Below, piece by piece: positions 42,014 to 50,329 of a stretch of DNA of 64,000 nt. Each line of letters opens with the position of its first letter. Position 1 is the stretch's first letter. The stretch comes from an uncultured Collinsella sp. (lineage in GTDB: Bacteria > Actinomycetota > Coriobacteriia > Coriobacteriales > Coriobacteriaceae). The notes beneath the pieces were generated by a model. That model had not been told where the DNA came from. It searched no databases and saw only the letters and a program-made list of their open reading frames with translations. The stretch covers positions 62,001 through 126,000 of the forward strand of contig CABSNM010000002.1 in NCBI GenBank assembly GCA_902479065.1, given 5' to 3'. Position numbers and translations under genes: made by a program.

Positions 42014-43078
42014 CTAGAGACCCAGAAGGGCACACATAACGGCCTTGATGGTGTGCTGACGGTTCTCTGCCTCACGGAAGATGACCGAAGCGTTGGCCTC
42101 AAAGCACTCGTCGGCAATCTCAAAGCCCTCGGTGATGATTTCGCGATGGAGGTCGTTCTTGCACTGGTCGAGGAGCATTTTGCCGACACGGTGATCTGCG
42201 TTATGGACAGAGGGAAGCTCATGCATGCAGAAGATGTCGGGATTGTTGGTGCGCTTGCACAGCTCGCTGGTGACGCGATAGGGGTACAAAGACTCGGCAT
42301 CGCCCAGCCAGGAGTTGTAGTCGTCGGGATCCAGAACCTCTTCGCCGCACTCGGGGTTGATGTAGCGCCACTCCTCGGTAACGATAACGTCAACGCCATC
42401 CAGGGCATCGAGGTCAGAGGTGATGGTAAAGGTCCTATTGGGAGCGTACTTGGCGTAGCAGGCCTCCACCTCTTCGATCATTTCCTTGCACATCTGATGA
42501 CGGAGGTCGTCGGGGCCGATGGCGAGGAAGTCCATGTCGAGCATAGCGCACAGACGGCCATACCACACCGGGGCGCCGGCGCAGTTGCCAACGAAAGCCA
42601 TCTTCTTGCCGCGGCTCGTACGCAAACCGCCCCATTGCTCTTCCATCGTAAGAGCGTCAGCGAGCATCTGAGTCGGGTGATCGCCGAGAGTAAGGGCATT
42701 GATGACCGGGATGTCAACCAGGTCGGCGACGTCATAGAGGAACTGCTCGTCCTTCTGTGCGCGATAGACGATGAGATCATACATGCCGTTAAAGACGCGC
42801 ATGGCGTCCTTGACGGTCTCGCAGTCACCCATGTGGGAGTTGGTCAGATAAGTGAAGCCCATGCCCAAATCGTTGCAGGAGGTCTCGAATGCGCAACGAG
42901 TACGGGTCGAGCCCCACTCAAAGTTGGCGAGGACGTTTTTGCCGGGGAAGTAGCGCTGGTCGACACCAGACTTCTTCTGAGCCTTAAGGTTCCAGGCAAG
43001 ATCGATGAGATAGCGGAAATCCTCGGAGGAGAGATCATGGATGTTGATGTAGTCGCGACCGCGGAGGCTGTTGTTCAT
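42014..43078 (-). CDS. Ornithine/putrescine carbamoyltransferase-family protein, variant active site
   Basis: Protein of 354 residues with the aspartate/ornithine carbamoyltransferase fold. The carbamoyl-phosphate loop STRTR is at 57-61 and HPTQ near 136, both intact. The second-substrate motif, HCLP in OTC and putrescine enzymes, reads HELP (286-289), and the ornithine SMG loop is absent (an INPECGEEVLDPDDYNSWLG insertion takes its place). The second substrate therefore probably differs from ornithine. Context (deiminase upstream, carrier downstream) fits phosphorolysis of a ureido compound to give carbamoyl phosphate. No carbamate kinase in the window. AAAGG precedes ATG 43078. Confidence 0.85.
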   Translation of the reverse strand: MNNSLRGRDYINIHDLSSEDFRYLIDLAWNLKAQKKSGVDQRYFPGKNVLANFEWGSTRTRCAFETSCNDLGMGFTYLTNSHMGDCETVKDAMRVFNGMYDLIVYRAQKDEQFLYDVADLVDIPVINALTLGDHPTQMLADALTMEEQWGGLRTSRGKKMAFVGNCAGAPVWYGRLCAMLDMDFLAIGPDDLRHQMCKEMIEEVEACYAKYAPNRTFTITSDLDALDGVDVIVTEEWRYINPECGEEVLDPDDYNSWLGDAESLYPYRVTSELCKRTNNPDIFCMHELPSVHNADHRVGKMLLDQCKNDLHREIITEGFEIADECFEANASVIFREAENRQHTIKAVMCALLGL

Positions 43079-43122
43079 GCCTATTTCCTTTCGAATTATT
43101 ATCAAAATTATTGTTGAATGTG

Positions 43123-43154
43123 TCCCCGAGGAAAACACGGATATCCCTCGGGGA
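43123..43154 (-). other. Intercistronic hairpin in the deiminase operon
   Basis: TCCCCGAGG / CCTCGGGGA, a 9-bp stem with a 14-base loop in the 123-base gap between the deiminase stop and the carbamoyltransferase start. No T-run follows, so it more likely affects mRNA processing or relative expression than termination. Confidence 0.5.
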
Positions 43155-43201
43155 GCGGTACATGTGGCGCCTAAGCCAAAGAGCGCAGGCTCTAAGGCTC
43201 A

Positions 43202-44440
43202 CTAACGACTGGCCGCCACGTCCTTAGTCCAGCAGTGCACGCCGCCGCCGGACAGGTTAAGCGCGAGGGAATCAATCATGATGACCTTGCGATCGGGGAA
43301 GCAGCTCTCAAGAACTGCCTTGGCCTGCTCATCCTTCTCTTTCACGACCTCGCTCATGCCCTCGTGGTAATAACGCTGGCCAAGAACGACGCCGTTGCAA
43401 ATCAGGAAGTTACAGTAGCTCGCTGCGGCGTAGAAGTGGACGGGGCCCTCGGGCCAGGGGGTGCCATCCATAAACTTGCCGCCCATTTCGTCGATGAAGC
43501 CCTTATAGAGCTCGTAATCTTCATCGCCAGGGGCGATAACGACTTCAATAGGCTCGGCGGTGGGCATACGAACGATCTCGAAGGGCTTGCCCTCCCAGTC
43601 CGTTTCGTTGCTCAGGATCTCGTAGGCTGCCTCAATGCGGCGACGAGACTCTGCTCCAGCCTTGCTCGAGGCTGCCTCTTCATCGGACACCTCGGCAAGA
43701 AGAATCTTGTTCGGAGTGATAAAGCGACACATCTCATCAATGTGAGCTGCAAAGCTCATGCCAAAGACGGGAGTTCCGTCTTCCTTCTCGTCGAGGATGC
43801 CCAGTCGATAGTCGTCGTCCTCGAGCATAGGCTGCGGAAGCCAGATAACCTTGTTGAGGTTGTAGATGCGCTTATACTCGGCCTCTATTTCCTCTTTCGT
43901 GAACTCGGGATTACGCTTGCGGCATTCCGTGTCCTCGATGGCGATCAGAGTGCCGTGACCGTCAAACTCGCGGTCGCCGCCCTCCGAAACCATTTCGGAA
44001 TTGACGATATCGAAGCAACCGAGCGCAACCGCCATGTGAACGGCTGCCTTACGTGCGGACTGGCACTCCGGGGAGTTCTTGTCCCACACGCCGTAATAGG
44101 TCCAAGCGGGGTTGACCATATAAGAATGGCCCTTGTCGTCGACCATGATGCTGGGACCGTTGTCGCGGACATAGAAGTTGGAGTCTTCGAACTGCGTGAT
44201 CTCGATGCGATCGAGATCAACCCCCTCCTCCTTCAGGCGCGAGCAAGCCTCCTCATGGGAGCCGGGGGTGCCGCAATTGAGGTTGACCGTAACGTCGCCA
44301 TACTCGAGCAGAGCCTTGATCACGTCAACGCAGGGCTGGCGGTTATCGTAGCCCTCTGCACGGATGTAATCGGGAAGCCATGTCACATAGACGTTGGAGC
44401 GCTTCTCGAACTCGCCCGGCATACGATAGTTCTCGTACAT
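43202..44440 (-). CDS. Agmatine deiminase-family (PAD-type) hydrolase
   Basis: Guanidino-modifying enzyme of 412 residues. PGEFEKRSNVYVTWLP at the N-terminus, FYVRDNGPSIMV with the catalytic Asp, EGGDREFDGHGTLI, AAHIDEMCRF (catalytic His-x-Asp) and NLSGGGVHCWT with the nucleophilic Cys (403) are all present. It is longer than agmatine deiminase (about 365 aa) and the segments between motifs differ. AAGGA lies 6 bases before ATG 44440. Expected reaction: guanidino compound plus water to ureido compound plus ammonia. Agmatine is the default substrate, but the odd carbamoyltransferase partner leaves this open. Confidence 0.88.
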   Translation of the reverse strand: MYENYRMPGEFEKRSNVYVTWLPDYIRAEGYDNRQPCVDVIKALLEYGDVTVNLNCGTPGSHEEACSRLKEEGVDLDRIEITQFEDSNFYVRDNGPSIMVDDKGHSYMVNPAWTYYGVWDKNSPECQSARKAAVHMAVALGCFDIVNSEMVSEGGDREFDGHGTLIAIEDTECRKRNPEFTKEEIEAEYKRIYNLNKVIWLPQPMLEDDDYRLGILDEKEDGTPVFGMSFAAHIDEMCRFITPNKILLAEVSDEEAASSKAGAESRRRIEAAYEILSNETDWEGKPFEIVRMPTAEPIEVVIAPGDEDYELYKGFIDEMGGKFMDGTPWPEGPVHFYAAASYCNFLICNGVVLGQRYYHEGMSEVVKEKDEQAKAVLESCFPDRKVIMIDSLALNLSGGGVHCWTKDVAASR

Positions 44441-44522
44441 GGTTGGTCCTTCCGTCGGGTTTCCCGCGATGCTGTCCGGCCGCGACAATAGCGGGGTTTC
44501 ACCTGCTATAGTACTACTATAC

Positions 44523-44536
44523 CTACCGTTCGGTAG
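44523..44536. promoter_or_regulatory. TetR operator 1 (deiminase operon promoter)
   Basis: CTACCG-TT-CGGTAG, a perfect dyad in the divergent gap between the deiminase and the TetR regulator. It adjoins a TATAGT that could be the -10 of the deiminase operon. The same core occurs before the second MFS gene. Confidence 0.7.
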
Positions 44537-44571
44537 ATAATTTTGAATAATTGCCGCTCGCCTACTGATAC

Positions 44572-44587
44572 ATACCGTTCGCCGTAT
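44572..44587. promoter_or_regulatory. TetR operator 2 (tetR-proximal, imperfect)
   Basis: ATACCGTTCGCCGTAT: outer ATAC/GTAT symmetric and the half ACCGTTCG identical to operator 1. It lies 78 bases before the tetR start and probably serves autoregulation. Confidence 0.5.
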
Positions 44588-44664
44588 ATAGTGGTCATGT
44601 TTGGACACGAATTGATGTTCCGTTGCCATCCTTAATAATGTTGGTAGTGCGGAAGTGATTTGCA

Positions 44665-45243
44665 ATGGAGAAATGCAGCGTGAGCACAAGAAAAAAAATA
44701 TTGGACGCAATGTACGATCTTGTGGCAGAAGTCGGTTATGACAAAGCGTCTATCGGAAAGATTTGCGACTTTGTCGGTATATCCAAGCCGTCGGTGTACT
44801 ACTACTTTCCCTCAAAAGAGGAGATTTTCACTACGCTCTTGGACAGCATGTTTCCGACCATTGACTATCAGCGCGACTACTCGCTAATAGTCGATAGGGA
44901 CGGGTTCAAGGCCGCGCTTATCGAGCTCGGCAATTCAGTTATAGGTGGCTATCGAAGCGATGAAAAGCGCCGGCGCGTGCTGGCCGAGGTTAACGTTCAA
45001 GCAAATCGAATTCCTGCAGTTCAGGAACGTCAAGCGACGGCGACCAAACGAACCATGGATGCGCTTAAAGACATCCTTCTTCATGGTGTAGAGATTGGCG
45101 CGTTTTCCGATAGCGCCGACGTAATGCTCTACGTACAAATTCTTTATACCGTTCTGGAGGGAGCAAGCAATACGGTCGCTCAAGGTGAGGATATTGATGA
45201 GAAAGCGGTTTGGGCGGGAATAGTCGAGCTTATGTTCAAATAG
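44665..45243 (+). CDS. TetR-family transcriptional regulator
   Basis: Protein of 192 residues. The TetR DNA-binding head is clear (TRKKILDAMYDLVAEVGYDKASIGKICDFVGISKPSVYYYFPSKEEIF, about 8-55), and the ligand-binding half is divergent. GGAAGTG gives a weak Shine-Dalgarno. It stands divergent from the deiminase operon and convergent with a second MFS gene; three matching dyads in the promoters suggest it controls both transcripts. Confidence 0.93.
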   Translation: MEKCSVSTRKKILDAMYDLVAEVGYDKASIGKICDFVGISKPSVYYYFPSKEEIFTTLLDSMFPTIDYQRDYSLIVDRDGFKAALIELGNSVIGGYRSDEKRRRVLAEVNVQANRIPAVQERQATATKRTMDALKDILLHGVEIGAFSDSADVMLYVQILYTVLEGASNTVAQGEDIDEKAVWAGIVELMFK

Positions 45244-45305
45244 ACCAGCCAAGCTGAAGCGCATGTTGGCGCCCATGGTGCCTGCGGGCAACCTTTAAAA
45301 CGAAA

Positions 45306-45345
45306 ACAGGGGTCGACTCCAATCTGGCTTGGAGTCGACCCCTGT
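45306..45345. terminator. Bidirectional terminator between tetR and MFS paralog 2
   Basis: ACAGGGGTCGACTCCAA / TTGGAGTCGACCCCTGT, a perfect 17-bp stem with a 6-base loop between convergent genes. AAAACGAAA on one side gives a T-run for minus-strand transcripts. Confidence 0.8.
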
Positions 45346-45380
45346 TGCGTGGCAATCTATGCCGGTGCAATCGGCGCTTA

Positions 45381-46661
45381 TTACTTTTCAGCAGCCTTAT
45401 TGAGAAAGCCGGAAACGATAGCAAACGCAGCAATCATAAGGTTGCAGGCAATGCAGAAGATAAATACTCCCTGGAATGACCCTGCCATGCCGTAAACCTT
45501 CATCATGACCGGCATTCCAAAAGCACCGACGACATAGCCCGCTGAGCAAACGATCGAATAGATCCTTCCAAAATCGCGTGATCCAAAGAGCGAGAGGAGA
45601 AGCATCGGCATTGCGGTTCCAACGATGGCGAACATGACATCGTTTACACCAGCTGCAATGATGGAAACGGTCTCATTGCTTCCGCCAATGATAAGAAGCA
45701 GGAATGAAAGAATGCTGACACCTGTCCATGCGACCGTTGCTTTAATAGCGCCAAGCTTGTCGCATGTTTTGCCCACGAAGGGATTTAGGAAGATATCGGA
45801 GAGTGAAGCTGCCGAGACCATTAAGCTTCCTACGATAGGATTGAAACCGACCTCGCTTGCATAGGTTGGAAACAGCTGGTTCATGCAGCAGGTGAGCTGC
45901 GCCACGCAAAGCAAGAGGACACAGAGAATAAAAGACGGCGTTTTCGCGGCATCGCGGAGTGCCATGCCCGAAAGGACATCTTCCTGCTCATCGGCGCTGC
46001 AGCTCTCATGGGTTTCGGAGACGGTCTCTCCGTACGGAAGCATATTGCGATCAGAGGGGTTAAGGCGAATGATAAATGCGCTTGCAGGCAAAATCATAGC
46101 TGCAGAAACGGCCGCAAGCACGATGTATCCCGTACGCCAGCCTTGCTGCTCGATGACCAGCGTAATGACAGGACTCAATAACAGCGTGCAGAGAGAATTA
46201 ACGCCCCAAGCGAGGCCGATGGCGAGACCGGACGATTTGCTGAACCATTGGTCAATGACATCGGACATGCAGACGCCCGTTGTAAACGAAAAGCAGATGC
46301 CGATCACTGCGGCGGAGACGGTGAACATCCAGACCTCGGTGTAGAACGCCATTGCGGCGCCGGCGGCAATAAGGACGAGTTCAATGCAAATATGCCATGG
46401 TTTGCCGATTACTTTTGGAATGAAGCGACTCAAAAGCGGAAGCCCAAGCGCAAGGCCAAGAAGAATCGCGGTGAAATAGAAAGAAAAAGAAGTGTAGTCA
46501 AAGCCCAGATCTTCACATACTGGAGCAACGAATGAGCCGGCAATAATGCTATATGTGCCAGTTGTTCCGGCGGACATTAAGCCGAGCGCAATAACGACGA
46601 CCCAAGCAAATGCGCCGCTTTCACGGAGACAATCTTTTTTGGCTGGTGTGGTGAGAGTCAT
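45381..46661 (-). CDS. MFS transporter (paralog 2)
   Basis: Membrane protein of 426 residues, 12 helices. It is strongly similar to the carrier at 40737 (shared GLMSAGTTG, SDVIDQWF, QLTCCMNQLFPTYASEVGF, GVNDVMF, FGSRDFGRI, VGAFGMPVMMKVYG, GSFQGVFIFCIACN). TGGAGC precedes ATG 46661. A TetR-type dyad lies 37-50 bases upstream. It is monocistronic. The duplication suggests two carriers with different direction or substrate for one pathway. Confidence 0.88.
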   Translation of the reverse strand: MTLTTPAKKDCLRESGAFAWVVVIALGLMSAGTTGTYSIIAGSFVAPVCEDLGFDYTSFSFYFTAILLGLALGLPLLSRFIPKVIGKPWHICIELVLIAAGAAMAFYTEVWMFTVSAAVIGICFSFTTGVCMSDVIDQWFSKSSGLAIGLAWGVNSLCTLLLSPVITLVIEQQGWRTGYIVLAAVSAAMILPASAFIIRLNPSDRNMLPYGETVSETHESCSADEQEDVLSGMALRDAAKTPSFILCVLLLCVAQLTCCMNQLFPTYASEVGFNPIVGSLMVSAASLSDIFLNPFVGKTCDKLGAIKATVAWTGVSILSFLLLIIGGSNETVSIIAAGVNDVMFAIVGTAMPMLLLSLFGSRDFGRIYSIVCSAGYVVGAFGMPVMMKVYGMAGSFQGVFIFCIACNLMIAAFAIVSGFLNKAAEK

Positions 46662-46697
46662 GGTTGCTCCATTTCTATCGGCAATACATCCTATATG

Positions 46698-46711
46698 CCT
46701 ACCGATAGGTA
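46698..46711. promoter_or_regulatory. TetR operator 3 (MFS paralog 2 promoter)
   Basis: CCTACCGATAGGTA shares CCTACCG and GGTA with operator 1 (CCTACCGTTCGGTA). Placement next to a TATATA-rich tract matches a repressor site over a promoter. Confidence 0.6.
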
Positions 46712-46805
46712 TATAAACCAGAGGACTCTTCGTCAAGCATTAAGCGGGGAGAGGGAGTTCTTAACCTGCCGAACGGTAATTAGACCCCGTTTTCGCAAGG
46801 GTCTC

Positions 46806-46838
46806 AATGTGACAAAGGGACTGTCCCTTTGTCGCATT
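46806..46838. repeat. Family A inverted repeat, copy 6, at the MacB-like stop
   Basis: AATGTGACAAAGGGAC, TG, TCCCTTTGTCGCATT. On the minus strand the ABC exporter ends GAA-TAA-TGCGACAAAGGG, so its TAA (46837-46839) overlaps the arm. Confidence 0.8.
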
Positions 46839-49800
46839 ATTCGGAGCGCAGGGCTTCGACGGGGTCCTTCTTGGATGCGCTGCGGGCCGGCAGCAGGCCG
46901 GCAACGACCGTCAGCAGCACTGAAATTGCGATGAGCACCAGCGCATCCTGCACGGGCAGGCTCATCAGATTGGGCACCTGTTTGGCCGCAAGCGCCCAGG
47001 TATTAACCGGAAAGCTCACGAGCACCACGACGACAATGGCAAAGACGCCGGCGATGAGGCCCTCGATAAAGGTCTCGGCATTGAATACGTTGGCCACGTT
47101 GCGCTTCGACGCGCCGATCGCGCGCAGGATGCCAATCTCCTTTTTGCGCTCCAGCACGCTGATGTAGGTGATGATGCCGATCATAATGGAGCTCACCACT
47201 AGGCTGATGCTCACGAATGCGATGAGCACCAAGCTGATGGTATTCACAATGTCGGTCACCGAGCCCATAATGATTCCCATATAGTCGGTGTACGAAATCG
47301 CCTGCTCATCGTGGCCAGCAGCTTTGACCTGCTTGTTATACGCATCGATATGGTCGAGCACGCGCTCCTTCGCCTCAAAGTCGCGCGGGAAAATCTTGAC
47401 CGAGATGGGGTCTGCCTCGTCCGCATAACCCAGTGTGGTCAGGTTGTTGTCATAGGTAAGCTGCGATGCCTTGGCATAACTCATCATAAGCGAACTCAGG
47501 TCCTCGGCGTCCATGTTGAAGTGGATGGCGCGGGCAAAGGCGCTCGCATCCACACGCATAGCGCTCGCCAGGTTGGCAAAACTCGATGACATCTGCGTCG
47601 CCATCTGGCCCATGAGCCCTGCCGCGCCTGCCTTGAGCTGAGTTGACACCGTCGTCGCAATCTGGTCGCTGATCGACTTCATCATCTGATCCAGAGCCTG
47701 CTGCAGATACGGAGCCAGCTGCTTTTGTACATAGTCGGTCATCGCCTGCTGCAGGCGCTCGGCCAGGGCATCGCCGCCGAGTGCCTTGAGCTGAGCCAGG
47801 ATTTGCTGGGCTGCCGTATCACTCTCAAGATACGTCGAGAACGCGGCGGCAAGCTTTGACGCGTCCTTAAGATCTTCGGGCGTCAGCGCCTTAAACTGTT
47901 CCGACTGCATAAAGCCCGTGAACAGTTGGTTGGCGAGCGCCCCCACTTGCTGCATCTGCTCGGGTGTAAGCTCCAACCCATCGAAGACACCCGAGAAATC
48001 GGGGGCTGGCGCCTTAGACATGATGTCGCTGAAGTCGATATCCTTCCCTACGCCCGAAAGGTCAATGTCCAGCTCGGACAAGTCAAGACACGACGGGTCC
48101 ATACCGCCGGCAACACCCGAGAGCACGGAGGTATCGAACGAGAACGCGCTCTTGAGCGCCGCCTCGTCCACACTGAACATGCTGCCCAGATCCACGCCTT
48201 GTTTGGCCTCGCCTTGCAGTTCGTCGAAGGTTTTGCCCGTAAAGACATCCGTCTCGGGGTGGGCGAGTTGCTCCCGCACAATCTGCGAATCGGCGGCGCG
48301 CTCCATAAGCTGGCGAGTCAGCGCATGTGTATAGGCAATGCCCGGAGACAACGCACTCGCATTGGCCGTCTCGTTAGGGCGCACCACACCCACGATGTGT
48401 ACGTCGATGCCATCGGCAACCTTGGCGGCCATAAAGTCGGCGTCACCAGACATGTCGGTCCACATGCCGGTCTCTTCGTTTTTGCGATAGGCATCGGCCG
48501 GCGACAGCACCTTAAACGTCGTGGACAGCGCATCGTCGTAGGTAAAGTCGGTGCCGGTCTCGGGTGCTTTGACCCCACCGTCGGCCGTCATGGCACTGTT
48601 TACCAGATCGTTGAGCTCATCGATATCCAGCGCACCGATGCTGTAGAGCGTATAGTCGCCCACCGTACCGCGGCTCGAAAGCACCATCACGGCTTCGTTG
48701 GCAGACGTGGGCCAATGACCGGCGACGACATCGTACTGGCTGTCGAGCAGGCTCTGGTCGTCAATCATCTCGTTAAAGACCGAGGTTCCCATGGATTCCA
48801 TGCTCACCGTTGCCGCCGAACTCGCGCCTCCGCTCATAGCCTCGGTCATTGCGTTGGGAACAAGCCGAACGGGCTTCTCATCGCCCTTGCCGGCACGATA
48901 GACAACCGGCGATACACCGTAGCCGTACTGAATGGCGTTGACCTCTTTGTCGATACCGTCGCCGCCGTCGTCAAGCCATGCCTTAAAGCTCGTCATGTCG
49001 TTGGACTTAACGCTCGCAAACATATCCTTTACGGCCGTGACCACGGGAATCTTATCGGTTTCGGCACTGTCGTCGGACGAATCCACGTTTTCAGGCGAGT
49101 CATCATCCGCAGCCCCCTGTCCGCCCATCATGGACGACAGGTCGTAATCCTGCTTGGAAATGGTGAGTGGGTAGCTCGAGAGCGTATCCTCCTCGACCTT
49201 TTTGATGTAGCCGTTTACGCCGTTGGACAGCGCCAGAATCGCCGCGATACCGATAATGCCAATCGAGCCCGCAAAGGCCGTCATGGCCGTGCGGCCCTTC
49301 TTGGTCATGAGGTTTCGGGCAGAAAGCCCCAGCGCCGTCACAAAGCTCATCGAGGTTTTGCGCGTAGGCTTGGCCTCGCGGCGCGTGGCGTCAGCGACAT
49401 CGAAAGGATCGGAATCATCGGTGATCTTGCCGTCCGCCAGGTTGACGATGCGCGTGGCGTATTGGTATGCCAGGTCGGGATTGTGCGTGACCATGATGAC
49501 CAGACGGTCGCGCGCAACTTCTTTGAGCAAATCCATAACCTGCACGGATGTCGTTGAATCCAAAGCGCCAGTCGGCTCGTCGGCAAGGACGATCTCAGGG
49601 TCATTGATCAGGGCGCGGGCAATGGCCACGCGCTGCATCTGCCCGCCCGATAGCTGGCTCGGGCGCTTGTTAACGTGCTCGCCCAAGCCGACTTTCTCCA
49701 ACGCCTCGCGCGCACGCTGGCGACGCTCGGCATGCCCCACGCCCGTGAGCGTGAGCGCCAGCTCCACGTTTTCCAAAATGGTCTGATGCGGAATGAGGTT

Positions 49801-50076
49801 ATAGCTTTGGAACACAAAGCCGATGCGGTTGTTGCGGTAGGCATCCCAATCGCGATCGTGAAAGTCTTTGGTCGAAATACCGTCGATCAGCAGGTCGCCA
49901 GAATCGAAATGATCGAGCCCACCGATAACGTTGAGCATCGTAGTTTTGCCCGACCCCGAAGGTCCCAGAATGGCCACGAACTCGTTATCGCGAAAAGACA
50001 GGCTCACGCTGTCGAGCGCTACCTGCGTAAACGACTGCGTAACGTACCTTTTGCAAATACCTTTGAGCTCCAGCAT
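46837..50076 (-). CDS. MacB-like fused ABC ATPase/permease with large external domain
   Basis: Protein of 1079 residues. An N-terminal ABC ATPase (Walker A GPSGSGKTT about 41-49, LSGGQMQRVAIARAL, ADEPTGALD) is followed by helix TM1 (TAMTAFAGSIGIIGIAAILALS, about 275), a very large extracytoplasmic region (about 300-910, including glutamine- and alanine-rich coiled segments), then three FtsX-type helices with the FtsX loop VLERKKEIGILRAIGASKRNV. AGGAGAGG precedes ATG 50076. MacB/FtsX-type mechanotransmission proteins move peptides, lipids or drugs or control periplasmic enzymes. The external domain is about three times the usual MacB size, hence the long protein. Confidence 0.9.
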   Translation of the reverse strand: MLELKGICKRYVTQSFTQVALDSVSLSFRDNEFVAILGPSGSGKTTMLNVIGGLDHFDSGDLLIDGISTKDFHDRDWDAYRNNRIGFVFQSYNLIPHQTILENVELALTLTGVGHAERRQRAREALEKVGLGEHVNKRPSQLSGGQMQRVAIARALINDPEIVLADEPTGALDSTTSVQVMDLLKEVARDRLVIMVTHNPDLAYQYATRIVNLADGKITDDSDPFDVADATRREAKPTRKTSMSFVTALGLSARNLMTKKGRTAMTAFAGSIGIIGIAAILALSNGVNGYIKKVEEDTLSSYPLTISKQDYDLSSMMGGQGAADDDSPENVDSSDDSAETDKIPVVTAVKDMFASVKSNDMTSFKAWLDDGGDGIDKEVNAIQYGYGVSPVVYRAGKGDEKPVRLVPNAMTEAMSGGASSAATVSMESMGTSVFNEMIDDQSLLDSQYDVVAGHWPTSANEAVMVLSSRGTVGDYTLYSIGALDIDELNDLVNSAMTADGGVKAPETGTDFTYDDALSTTFKVLSPADAYRKNEETGMWTDMSGDADFMAAKVADGIDVHIVGVVRPNETANASALSPGIAYTHALTRQLMERAADSQIVREQLAHPETDVFTGKTFDELQGEAKQGVDLGSMFSVDEAALKSAFSFDTSVLSGVAGGMDPSCLDLSELDIDLSGVGKDIDFSDIMSKAPAPDFSGVFDGLELTPEQMQQVGALANQLFTGFMQSEQFKALTPEDLKDASKLAAAFSTYLESDTAAQQILAQLKALGGDALAERLQQAMTDYVQKQLAPYLQQALDQMMKSISDQIATTVSTQLKAGAAGLMGQMATQMSSSFANLASAMRVDASAFARAIHFNMDAEDLSSLMMSYAKASQLTYDNNLTTLGYADEADPISVKIFPRDFEAKERVLDHIDAYNKQVKAAGHDEQAISYTDYMGIIMGSVTDIVNTISLVLIAFVSISLVVSSIMIGIITYISVLERKKEIGILRAIGASKRNVANVFNAETFIEGLIAGVFAIVVVVLVSFPVNTWALAAKQVPNLMSLPVQDALVLIAISVLLTVVAGLLPARSASKKDPVEALRSE

Positions 50077-50228
50077 GGACGGCAACCTCTCCTGCGCAGG
50101 CACCCTGCCCGCTCTCCTCCGCCGTTCGTATTCGACGCTTTTGTCCTACTCTATCCCCATTTTTTGCCGACGCCAGTGAGGAATGTAACAAACCGCGCCA
50201 AAAAACGAACGGGACGGCGCCCAAAAGA

Positions 50229-50250
50229 AGAGGTCCCGAGCGGGACCTCT
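50229..50250. other. Hairpin 3' of the TlpA operon
   Basis: AGAGGTCCCG-AG-CGGGACCTCT, a 10-bp stem with a two-base loop, 80 bases beyond the TlpA stop on its transcription side. No T-run. The remaining bases of the 253-base gap 50077-50329 show no gene. Confidence 0.5.
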
Positions 50251-50329
50251 ATATGGTGGAGCTTATCTTGAAAGGCAGCAGACTACTTCGCACAGCGACA
50301 CACGATCCTCGCTATGCTTTACGCGGTTT

